Positions 35,989 to 42,859 of a stretch of DNA of 64,000 nucleotides are shown here, piece by piece (position 1 is the stretch's first letter; every line of letters begins with the position of its first letter). Below the pieces are notes generated by a model that did no database searches, had not been told where the DNA came from, and saw only the letters and a program-made list of their open reading frames with translations. The DNA is from SIG447 sp045577075. Lineage in GTDB: Bacteria > Bacillota > Clostridia > UMGS1883 > UMGS1540. The DNA lies in the NCBI GenBank assembly GCA_045577075.1, contig JAZNHR010000025.1, forward strand, positions 1 through 64,000, written 5' to 3'. The translations under genes and the position numbers were made by a program.

Positions 35989-36017
35989 TAGTTTGCCTTT
36001 CTTCTCGGAATTTATAC
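35989..36017 (-). promoter_or_regulatory. Candidate sigma-G promoter of the ger operon
   Basis: On the minus strand GTATA (36013-36017) and CAAACTA (35989-35995) are 17 bp apart, close to the forespore sigma-G pattern GHATR/CATWHTA with one mismatch in the -10. Forespore expression is expected for germination receptors. Confidence 0.45.
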
Positions 36018-36100
36018 CCTTTTTTTGCACACATAAAGCCCGAAAAATCGGGAAAAATAGAAAACGGCAGTGATTTTTCTGAAAAAAATAAAAAAAAGAC

Positions 36101-36130
36101 TTGACAAAAGGCGGAGGAGTATGCTATTAT
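36101..36130 (+). promoter_or_regulatory. Promoter of the tRNA-Thr/tRNA-Tyr unit
   Basis: TTGACA (36101-36106) and TATTAT (36125-36130) with 18 bp between them, 20 bp before tRNA-Thr. Confidence 0.85.
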
Positions 36131-36150
36131 ATTTCTTGCGTCATGAAAGC

Positions 36151-36226
36151 GCTGGTGTAGCTCAATTGGCAGAGCAGCTGATTTGTAATCAGCAGGTTGC
36201 GGGTTCGAGTCCCATCACCAGCTCCA
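36151..36226 (+). tRNA. tRNA-Thr (TGT)
   Basis: 76 nt with encoded CCA. The acceptor GCTGGTG pairs perfectly with CACCAGC, and the anticodon stem CTGAT/ATCAG presents TGT. Confidence 0.94.
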
Positions 36227-36233
36227 GACATTT

Positions 36234-36318
36234 GGAGGGGTTCCCGAGTGGCCAAAGGGGGCAGACTGTAAATCTGTTGTCAGTGACTTCGGTGGTTCGA
36301 ATCCACCCCCCTCCACCA
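36234..36318 (+). tRNA. tRNA-Tyr (GTA)
   Basis: 85 nt with encoded CCA and a long variable arm, as expected for bacterial tRNA-Tyr. The anticodon stem CAGAC...TCTG presents GTA. The acceptor pairs GGAGGGG with CCCCTCC. It follows tRNA-Thr by 7 nt. Confidence 0.94.
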
Positions 36319-36351
36319 AAAAACGTGCAGTTTGCACATGTATGTAGATGG

Positions 36352-36394
36352 AACAATGAATATTAGCTGCACGCTGAGTATTCATTGTTTTTTT
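36352..36394 (+). terminator. Terminator of the tRNA-Thr/Tyr unit
   Basis: AACAATGAATA (36352-36362) pairs with TATTCATTGTT (36379-36389) and is followed by a T run. Confidence 0.88.
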
Positions 36395-36430
36395 ATATTC
36401 GCCCGGCGGATATAAAGCGGAGATACGATT

Positions 36431-37315
36431 ATGAACGTAAAAAAGTTTTTTATAATTTTACTTTTGATACTGCTTGCAGCCGTTACTGCCTTCGCAGGCG
36501 TTGTTGTAGGCTGGGTGTACAGTTCACCATTTGCGTTCGGTGACCACGGCAATGCCCTGGCGGAAATCGGCAAGGATGGGATTGTAAATATTCTCGTTGT
36601 GGGGAAGGACCATGTGGGCGCCAATACGGACGTGATTATGGTAGCTTCCTTAAATACGAAAAGCCATAAAATTTCTATTTTGTCTATCCCCCGCGACACG
36701 CGTGTAAATTTCCACGGCGAGCGGAAAATCAATTCTGTCTACGGGTATGCCCAAAGCCGCGGCATGAAAAAGGAAGAGGCGCTGATAAACGTGGTATCCC
36801 AAACGTCGCGCCTGCCCATTCATTACTATGCCATTGTCAATCTCCGCGCGTTCCGCGATATTGTAGATGCCCTCGGCGGCGTGGAATATAACGTGGAGCG
36901 GCCGTATCACTACGAAGATGAATTACAGGATTTATATATTCATATTGACCCCGGCTACCAGACTTTATACGGGGAAGATGCGGAAGGGCTCATTCGCTTT
37001 AGAGCCGACTATATCGAGGGCGATATTAAACGCGTACAGGTACAGCAGGATTTTCTGTCTGCCATGTTACAGCAGAAACTGCAGCTGAAATATATTTCTA
37101 AAATTCCGGATATTTATGAAAAAGTTACAGAGAATGTAATTGGGAATCTGACGGTAAATGACCTGATTGATTTTGCAAAAGCGGCCATGTCCTGCGAGAC
37201 CGAGACGTATACGCTTCCCGGGCATAATTCCACTACTTCTTCGGACTGGATTCGGGATGATGACGAAACGGACAGGCTTATTCGGGAGAATTTTGGATAT
37301 ACTGCCGAAAACTGA
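36431..37315 (+). CDS. LytR-CpsA-Psr (LCP) family glycopolymer ligase
   Basis: 294 residues. One N-terminal membrane anchor (about 6-28), then the extracellular LCP domain with NILVVGKDH, the basic substrate motif SIPRDTRVNFHG and RFRADYIEGDIKRVQVQQDF. LCP enzymes attach teichoic acids or other glycopolymers to peptidoglycan. It lacks the longer C-terminal domain of some homologues. Confidence 0.93.
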   Translation: MNVKKFFIILLLILLAAVTAFAGVVVGWVYSSPFAFGDHGNALAEIGKDGIVNILVVGKDHVGANTDVIMVASLNTKSHKISILSIPRDTRVNFHGERKINSVYGYAQSRGMKKEEALINVVSQTSRLPIHYYAIVNLRAFRDIVDALGGVEYNVERPYHYEDELQDLYIHIDPGYQTLYGEDAEGLIRFRADYIEGDIKRVQVQQDFLSAMLQQKLQLKYISKIPDIYEKVTENVIGNLTVNDLIDFAKAAMSCETETYTLPGHNSTTSSDWIRDDDETDRLIRENFGYTAEN

Positions 37316-37323
37316 AAAAAGTC

Positions 37324-37352
37324 TTGCATTTAGGCGAAACATCGTATATAAT
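37324..37352 (+). promoter_or_regulatory. Promoter of the cyclophilin-gap operon
   Basis: TTGCAT (37324-37329) and TATAAT (37347-37352) are 17 bp apart, starting 9 bp after the LCP gene. Confidence 0.8.
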
Positions 37353-37380
37353 TGTACTGCATGTGCAAAGGAGAGGGATT

Positions 37381-37995
37381 ATGCGTTTTTTTGTTAAAAA
37401 TTTCACTATACTTTTGTGCATTGTACTGCTTTTTCTTTCTGCGGGCTGCGCGAAAACGCCGCAAGGCGGGAGTGCGAGCACGGGGCAAGGGAACACGTTT
37501 AAGGAGGGCGAAATTGTGAATATTAAAATTACGATGGCAGACGGCGGCGAAATGCTGCTGGAGCTGTATCCCGATAAAGCACCGAAAACAGTTGCAAACT
37601 TTGTAAAGCTTGCGCGCGAAGGCTTTTATGACGGGCTTACCTTCCACAGAATCATTGAAAACTTTATGATTCAGGGCGGAGATCCTTTGGGTACAGGCAT
37701 GGGCGGCGCGGATGAAAACATCCCCGGCGAATTTGCCTTAAACGGTTTTAAGCAAAACGATATTTCCCATAAGCGTGGCGTTATTTCCATGGCACGCGCC
37801 CAAAACCCCAACAGCGCAAGTTCCCAGTTCTTTATTGTACACGCAGATTCCACGTACTTAGACGGCCAGTATGCCGCATTCGGTATGCTGAAAGAGGGCT
37901 TTGACGTTCTCGACCGTCTTGCAAAAACGCCTGTCGGCATGGACGGGCAAACACCCACGGCCAAGCCGGTGATTCAAACAATCACCGTTGAATAA
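37381..37995 (+). CDS. Cyclophilin-type peptidyl-prolyl isomerase lipoprotein
   Basis: 204 residues from the ATG at 37381 (AAAGGAGAGG upstream). The signal peptide ends in the lipobox SAGC. The cyclophilin domain shows LYPDKAPKTVANFVKLA, LTFHRIIENFMIQGGDPLGTG (the catalytic Phe-His-Arg region, given in part), SSQFFIVH and AAFGMLKEGFDVLD. A surface-anchored foldase for exported proteins. The gap gene follows 21 nt later with no terminator. Confidence 0.93.
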   Translation: MRFFVKNFTILLCIVLLFLSAGCAKTPQGGSASTGQGNTFKEGEIVNIKITMADGGEMLLELYPDKAPKTVANFVKLAREGFYDGLTFHRIIENFMIQGGDPLGTGMGGADENIPGEFALNGFKQNDISHKRGVISMARAQNPNSASSQFFIVHADSTYLDGQYAAFGMLKEGFDVLDRLAKTPVGMDGQTPTAKPVIQTITVE

Positions 37996-38016
37996 AATAA
38001 ATGGAGGTATGGCAAA

Positions 38017-39027
38017 ATGGCAGTAAAAGTAGGTATTAACGGATTCGGCAGAATCGGCCGTCTCGTATTCAGAGCGGCAATGGAAACGGGCAAGGTGGAT
38101 ATTGTTGGTATCAACGATCCCTTTATCGATGTAGACTACATGGTTTACATGCTCCGTTATGACACAGTTCATGGTCAGTTTAAGGGCGATATCGCAGTTA
38201 AAGACGGCAAGCTCGTTGTAAACGGCAAGGAAATCGCAGTTTACGCTGCAATGAACCCCGAAGAAATCGGCTGGAAGGAATGCGGCGCAGAATACGTTGT
38301 AGAATCCACAGGCGTATTCACAACCACAGAAAAGGCTTCTGCTCACCTTAAAGCAGGTGCAAAGAAGGTTGTTATTTCTGCTCCCAGCGCAGACGCTCCC
38401 ATGTTCGTTATGGGTGTTAACAATGACAAGTACACAAAGGATATGACCGTTATTTCTAACGCATCCTGCACAACAAACTGCTTAGCTCCTTTAGCTAAGG
38501 TTATCAACGACAACTTCGGCATTATCGAAGGTCTTATGACAACTGTTCATGCAACAACTGCAACCCAGAAGACCGTTGACGGTCCTTCCAAGAAGGACTG
38601 GAGAGGCGGCCGTGGCGCAGCTTTCAATATTATTCCTTCTTCTACAGGCGCAGCAAAGGCTGTTGGCAAGGTTATTCCTGAGCTCAACGGCAAGCTCACC
38701 GGTATGGCATTCCGCGTACCCACAGCTGACGTTTCTGTTGTTGACCTTACTTGCCGCCTCGAAAAGGCAGCAAGCTACGAAGACATCAAGGCTGCTGTTA
38801 AGAAGGCTGCTGACGGCGAACTGAAGGGTATCCTCGGTTACACCGAAGATAAAGTTGTATCCTCTGACTTTATCCATGATTCCCGCACCTCTATCTTTGA
38901 TGCAGATGCAGGTATCAGCCTCAACGATAACTTTGTAAAGCTCGTTTCCTGGTACGATAACGAATGGGGTTATTCCAACAAGGTTGTTGACCTCATCGCA
39001 TATGCTGCTAGCGTAGACGCACAGTAA
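38017..39027 (+). CDS. gap: Glyceraldehyde-3-phosphate dehydrogenase
   Basis: 336 residues. NAD-binding VKVGINGFGRIGRLVFRAA at the start, the catalytic cysteine in ISNASCTTNCLAP and the C-terminal SWYDNEWGYSNKVVDLIAY. Central glycolytic enzyme in the cytoplasm. The codon choice differs from its neighbours, with many GCT, GTT, TCT and AAG codons, as expected for a very highly expressed gene. GGAGG precedes the ATG. It shares a promoter with the cyclophilin gene unless a promoter lies inside that gene. Confidence 0.97.
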   Translation: MAVKVGINGFGRIGRLVFRAAMETGKVDIVGINDPFIDVDYMVYMLRYDTVHGQFKGDIAVKDGKLVVNGKEIAVYAAMNPEEIGWKECGAEYVVESTGVFTTTEKASAHLKAGAKKVVISAPSADAPMFVMGVNNDKYTKDMTVISNASCTTNCLAPLAKVINDNFGIIEGLMTTVHATTATQKTVDGPSKKDWRGGRGAAFNIIPSSTGAAKAVGKVIPELNGKLTGMAFRVPTADVSVVDLTCRLEKAASYEDIKAAVKKAADGELKGILGYTEDKVVSSDFIHDSRTSIFDADAGISLNDNFVKLVSWYDNEWGYSNKVVDLIAYAASVDAQ

Positions 39028-39039
39028 GAATCGTCTTTT

Positions 39040-39069
39040 AAAAGGGTTACCTTCGGGTAGCCCTTTTTT
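39040..39069 (+). terminator. gap terminator
   Basis: AAAAGGGTTACC and GGTAGCCCTTTT pair around a TTCG tetraloop (one mismatch), followed by T. Confidence 0.93.
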
Positions 39070-39080
39070 ACGTTTATGGA

Positions 39081-39109
39081 TTGACTTTTTTTCTAAAATC
39101 CGTTATACT
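39081..39109 (+). promoter_or_regulatory. Promoter of the U32 peptidase gene
   Basis: TTGACT (39081-39086) and TATACT (39104-39109), 17 bp apart. Confidence 0.85.
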
Positions 39110-39140
39110 GGTAGGGACAAAAGAGGAACGGAGAAAAAAC

Positions 39141-40358
39141 ATGAAAAAAGCGGAACTTTTGGCACCGGCAGGGGACCTTGAGCGCCTGAAGGTAGCAATT
39201 TTATATGGAGCAGATGCAGTCTATATCGGCGGCGAGGAGTTTTCTATGCGAACGGCATGCGATAACTTTACGGCCGAACAAATGAAAGAAGGTATAGCCT
39301 TTGCAAAAGAAAGAGATAAAAAGGTGTATGTGGCACTGAACGTCATTATGCGCCAAGGGGATATGGACGTTTTGGGCGAGTATGTGCAAAATCTAGAGAA
39401 ATTAGGTGCGGACGGCGTCATTGTCTCGGACCTTGGTGCCTTCCGGCTTATCCGAAAAGCCGCACCCAATCTCCCCATTCACGTCAGTACCCAGGCGAAT
39501 ATCACGAATGCCGAGACGGCGCGTGCGTGGTACGAGATGGGGGCGGAGCGCGTCGTCCTTGCAAGAGAACTGACGCGGGAAGAAGTTATCTCTATTCGAA
39601 AAAACACCCCTTCTGACTTAGAACTTGAAATGTTCGTCCACGGGGCTATGTGCGTTTCCTATTCAGGCAGATGCCTTTTAAGTAATTACCTTATCGGCAG
39701 GGACGCAAACCGGGGGGACTGTGCCCAGGCTTGCCGCTGGAAATACACCCTCATGGAAGAAAAACGTCCCGGCGAATATATGCCGATTATTGAAAATGAC
39801 CGCGGTAGCTACATTTTTAACGCCAACGATTTGTGCCTGCTCGAATTTATACCGGAAATTTTAGAGGCAGGTGTATCAAGCCTGAAGATTGAGGGCAGAG
39901 TCAAAACCGAATACTATGTGGCAACGGTGGTAAAAGCGTATCGGCAGGAAATAGACCGCTATTATGAAAATCCCGAGAAGTACACCCTTTCCAAGGAAGC
40001 TATGGAAACGGTTTGCAAGGTAAGCCACCGCAGATATTGCCACGGCTTTTGGACGGGGGAAGCCAAAAACGGCTGTCAGTATCTCGAATCCAATTCCTAT
40101 GTGCGTGATTACCAGGTGGTGGGTATGGTTACAGAAGAAGAAGATGGGTTTTTGCGCTTTGGGGTTCGTAATAAATTCTCTGTAGGGGACACCTTGGAAA
40201 TTATGACGCCTGGGGGAGAAACATACACAAAACCCGTTACGGAACTCTATAACGAGGCGGGGGAAAGCATTCCTGACGCACCCCACCCCATGATGACTGT
40301 CCGTATTCCCATGGCAGGCAATTTCCCGAAATATTCCATGATTCGCAGGAGAATATGA
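39141..40358 (+). CDS. Peptidase U32 family protein
   Basis: 405 residues from the ATG at 39141. The start KKAELLAPAGDLERLKVAIL, GADAVYIGG, the family signature LEMFVHGAMCVSYSGRCLLS and the cysteine-containing RGDCAQACRWKY are those of U32 proteins related to collagenase PrtC, YrrN/YrrO and the tRNA hydroxylation protein TrhP. In Clostridia the likely role is tRNA modification rather than proteolysis; I cannot decide between the two. Confidence 0.93.
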   Translation: MKKAELLAPAGDLERLKVAILYGADAVYIGGEEFSMRTACDNFTAEQMKEGIAFAKERDKKVYVALNVIMRQGDMDVLGEYVQNLEKLGADGVIVSDLGAFRLIRKAAPNLPIHVSTQANITNAETARAWYEMGAERVVLARELTREEVISIRKNTPSDLELEMFVHGAMCVSYSGRCLLSNYLIGRDANRGDCAQACRWKYTLMEEKRPGEYMPIIENDRGSYIFNANDLCLLEFIPEILEAGVSSLKIEGRVKTEYYVATVVKAYRQEIDRYYENPEKYTLSKEAMETVCKVSHRRYCHGFWTGEAKNGCQYLESNSYVRDYQVVGMVTEEEDGFLRFGVRNKFSVGDTLEIMTPGGETYTKPVTELYNEAGESIPDAPHPMMTVRIPMAGNFPKYSMIRRRI

Positions 40359-40388
40359 GGTGATTTTTAAACAATTTATAAATTTTTC

Positions 40389-40417
40389 TTGACAACAGAG
40401 GAAGAATTTAGTATACT
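40389..40417 (+). promoter_or_regulatory. Sigma-A promoter of sigH
   Basis: TTGACA (40389-40394) and TATACT (40412-40417) with 17 bp spacing, 38 bp before the start codon. Confidence 0.88.
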
Positions 40418-40454
40418 ATATCTATCGCATATGGGCTTTGCTAGGAGGAATGGA

Positions 40455-41093
40455 ATGCAAAACGAAGTGCGTCCGGAGAAGTTCGAAGCTTTGACCGACG
40501 AAAGGCTTGCACAGCTCTCGCAGGCGGGAGATGACGAAGCGACGGAATATCTTCTTTCCAAATATCGCACACTGGTACGGCGGAAGGCGAGAACGTATTT
40601 TCTCATCGGTGCCGACAGGGAGGATATTGTACAGGAAGGTATGATTGGGCTTTTTAAGGCTGTGCGGGATTATAAAGAGGACAGGCAGTCGGGCTTTCGG
40701 GCGTTTGCGGAGCTTTGCATTACACGCCAGATTATTACGGCAATTAAAATGGCAACACGGCAAAAGCATGCACCGCTAAATACCTACGTTTCCTTAAATC
40801 GCCCCTTAGGCTTTGAGGAATACGAGCTGACGCTTCTTGACGTTGTCAGCCGGGAAGAACAGGTGCTGGACCCCGAAGAAATTGTTATTCATCGGGAGCA
40901 GTTCACCGATATCGGTGCAAAGCTTTCCGGGATTTTAAGCGCGTTTGAGCGCAAGGTGCTTTCTCTGTATATCCGGGGAGAGTCCTATCAGGAAATCGGT
41001 GCCGTTTTAGGGAAAGAACCAAAATCCATTGATAATGCCCTGCAGCGCATCAAGCATAAAATCCAGAAATATGTGGAACGATATCCAAAATGA
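40455..41093 (+). CDS. sigH: RNA polymerase sigma factor SigH
   Basis: 212 residues from the ATG at 40455, which follows AGGAGG at a proper distance; two upstream in-frame ATGs lie before that site. Region 2 has LVRRKARTYFLIGADREDIV and QEGMIGLFKAVRDYKE, and region 4 has LSAFERKVLSLYIRGESYQE. The length and sequence fit the transition-state sigma factor that starts sporulation and activates spoIIA. The stop codon is followed after one base by a tRNA-Gly gene. Confidence 0.93.
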   Translation: MQNEVRPEKFEALTDERLAQLSQAGDDEATEYLLSKYRTLVRRKARTYFLIGADREDIVQEGMIGLFKAVRDYKEDRQSGFRAFAELCITRQIITAIKMATRQKHAPLNTYVSLNRPLGFEEYELTLLDVVSREEQVLDPEEIVIHREQFTDIGAKLSGILSAFERKVLSLYIRGESYQEIGAVLGKEPKSIDNALQRIKHKIQKYVERYPK

Positions 41094-41094
41094 T

Positions 41095-41168
41095 GCGGGT
41101 ATAGCTCAATGGTAGAGTTCCAGCTTCCCAAGCTGGCTGTGCGGGTTCGATCCCCGTTACCCGCTCCA
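41095..41168 (+). tRNA. tRNA-Gly (CCC)
   Basis: 74 nt with encoded CCA. GCGGGTA pairs with TACCCGC. The anticodon stem CAGCT/AGCTG presents CCC. It begins one base after the sigH stop and has no promoter of its own, so it must be processed from the sigH transcript. Confidence 0.93.
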
Positions 41169-41185
41169 ACGCTTCGATGCGTTTA

Positions 41186-41253
41186 TATGCCCAAAGCTTA
41201 CGGTGAGCACTGTGCACGGCACAGGAGGGTCGGTTCGACTCCGGCGGGGGTAA
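41186..41253 (+). pseudogene. Degenerate tRNA-like element
   Basis: A 68-nt stretch folds as a tRNA. The acceptor TATGCCC pairs with GGGGGTA (one G-G mismatch and one wobble). The D-arm has GCT/AGC with GG in the loop. The T-arm GTCGG-TTCGACT-CCGGC is perfect. The anticodon arm CTGTG/CACAG encloses only five bases instead of seven, the base after the stem is not the usual C/T-T pair, and the 3' end reads ACA instead of CCA. It looks like a decayed tRNA gene following tRNA-Gly. Confidence 0.5.
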
Positions 41254-41284
41254 CATTCATTTATTTCAAAGTGAGGAGATCATT

Positions 41285-41554
41285 ATGTTCGAGGACAAAA
41301 CATTAGTTTGCAAGGATTGCGGTAAGGAATTCGTTTTTACTGCAGGAGAACAGGAGTTCTACGCAGAAAAAGGCTTCCAGAATGAACCCATGCGTTGCAA
41401 AGAATGCCGTATTGCGAAAAAGCAGGCACTTCGTGAAAATCGCGAAATGCACACAACTGTTTGCGCAGCTTGCGGCAAAGAAGCAAAGGTTCCCTTCATT
41501 CCGAAGAATGACAGGCCGATCTATTGCAGCGAATGTTTCGCAAATCACCAATAA
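41285..41554 (+). CDS. Zinc-ribbon domain protein
   Basis: 89 residues with four CxxC pairs: CKDC (9-12), CKEC (38-41), CAAC and CSEC. The first pairs with KFVFTAGEQEFYAEKGF-type sequence, the zinc-ribbon of small Clostridial proteins (zf-trcl type). Probably binds two zinc ions; the function is unknown. GTGAGGAG precedes the ATG. Confidence 0.88.
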   Translation: MFEDKTLVCKDCGKEFVFTAGEQEFYAEKGFQNEPMRCKECRIAKKQALRENREMHTTVCAACGKEAKVPFIPKNDRPIYCSECFANHQ

Positions 41555-41589
41555 TCTCTCACTTTGAGAGTTATACTGTGTGAAAAGAA

Positions 41590-41620
41590 GGGCACGCAAG
41601 TCTTTTGCGTGTCCTTTTCT
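41590..41620 (+). terminator. Terminator behind the zinc-ribbon gene
   Basis: GGGCACGCAA pairs with TTGCGTGTCC (one G-U), followed by TTTTCT. Confidence 0.82.
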
Positions 41621-41658
41621 CAAACATAACGGCTATTCTCGATGAAAGGAAAATGCAT

Positions 41659-42846
41659 ATGAAAAAAACGTTGGCCTTCATACTAACTGTACTTTTTATA
41701 TTTCCTACTGTTTCCTGTAAAAAACAGGAGAATACGTCCCGGCCTACGCCGTCCCCTGCAGTTTCTCTCGATGAAATCGAGAAAATATACGAAACAGACC
41801 CGAATGGCGCGGCGTGGACCATGCTTTCCGGTATGTCTTTAGATGAACGGATTTATCAGCTCTTCCTGGTGGCACCCGAAACCCTTTCCGGCGGTACGCC
41901 CGTGACGGAAGTGACGGATGCAGTGCGTGAAGGGCTTACAAAATACCCCGTGGGGGGCGTAGTGCTATTTGGGGATAACATCGAAAACCGTGACCAGGTG
42001 ACAAAACTCATCGGAGACATGCAGGGTGCCTCGAAATATCCCCTCTTTATGGCGGTGGACGAGGAAGGCGGTACGGTTTCAAGACTGGGTAGTAAGGACG
42101 GAATGGGTGTGTCATCTCAGCCACCTATGCGCGAAGTCGGGGACGGCGGTGACGCACAGCGTGCATATGAAATCGGCAAAACCATTGGTACGGAAATTCG
42201 CGCCCTTGGCTTTAACGTAAATTTTGCTCCCGTTGCCGATACCCTTGTAAATCCCGACAATACGGAAATCGGCTCCCGTTCCTTTGGTACGGACCCCATG
42301 GTAGTTAGCATCATGGTGGAAAATATGGTCAAAGGCCTTCGGGAAAGTGGCATGGCAAGTGCCGTCAAACACTTCCCCGGTCACGGCAGTGCGGAAACGG
42401 ATTCTCACAGCGGCAGAGCCAGAAGTACGCGCACCCATGAAGAAATGGCAGTCAGCGACCTTTTGCCCTTTAAAGCCGGGATTGAGGCCGGGGCGGACTT
42501 TGTAATGATTTCCCACATGGTCAACAAGAGCATTACAAAAACCGATATGGAATGCTCCATGTCCACAAACGTGATGACAAATATTTTGCGAAACACCATG
42601 GGCTTTCCCAATATTATTATTACGGACTCCCTTTCCATGGGTGCCATTACCGGATACTTCTCGGCAGGGGCTGCGGCGGTAACGGCGTTTGAGGCAGGAG
42701 CCGATATGCTGTTGATGCCGGCGAACATCGAAGAAGCGGCGGCAGCAATTCGAGGTGCCGTGGAAAGCGGAAGAATCAGCGAAACGCGCCTTAACGAAAG
42801 CGTTTCCCGTGTTTTAAAGGTAAAACTGGAGCGAGGCATTCTCTAG
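41659..42846 (+). CDS. Glycoside hydrolase family 3 lipoprotein (NagZ-like beta-N-acetylhexosaminidase)
   Basis: 395 residues from the ATG at 41659; the ATG at 41653 is too close to the AAAGGA site. Lipobox VSC with Cys20. The GH3 domain shows LFMAVDEEGGTVSRLGS, the catalytic histidine loop KHFPGHGSAETDSHSG and the nucleophile Asp in IITDSLSMGAI. Removes terminal GlcNAc from peptidoglycan fragments outside the membrane. The gene is followed by dnaE after 13 nt. Confidence 0.93.
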   Translation: MKKTLAFILTVLFIFPTVSCKKQENTSRPTPSPAVSLDEIEKIYETDPNGAAWTMLSGMSLDERIYQLFLVAPETLSGGTPVTEVTDAVREGLTKYPVGGVVLFGDNIENRDQVTKLIGDMQGASKYPLFMAVDEEGGTVSRLGSKDGMGVSSQPPMREVGDGGDAQRAYEIGKTIGTEIRALGFNVNFAPVADTLVNPDNTEIGSRSFGTDPMVVSIMVENMVKGLRESGMASAVKHFPGHGSAETDSHSGRARSTRTHEEMAVSDLLPFKAGIEAGADFVMISHMVNKSITKTDMECSMSTNVMTNILRNTMGFPNIIITDSLSMGAITGYFSAGAAAVTAFEAGADMLLMPANIEEAAAAIRGAVESGRISETRLNESVSRVLKVKLERGIL

Positions 42847-42859
42847 AAAGGAGTAGCCT

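Noticed and set aside
41050..41256. Minus-strand 68-residue open frame over tRNA-Gly
   Set aside because: It is the well-known false frame that arises on the reverse strand of tRNA-Gly and similar tRNA genes.
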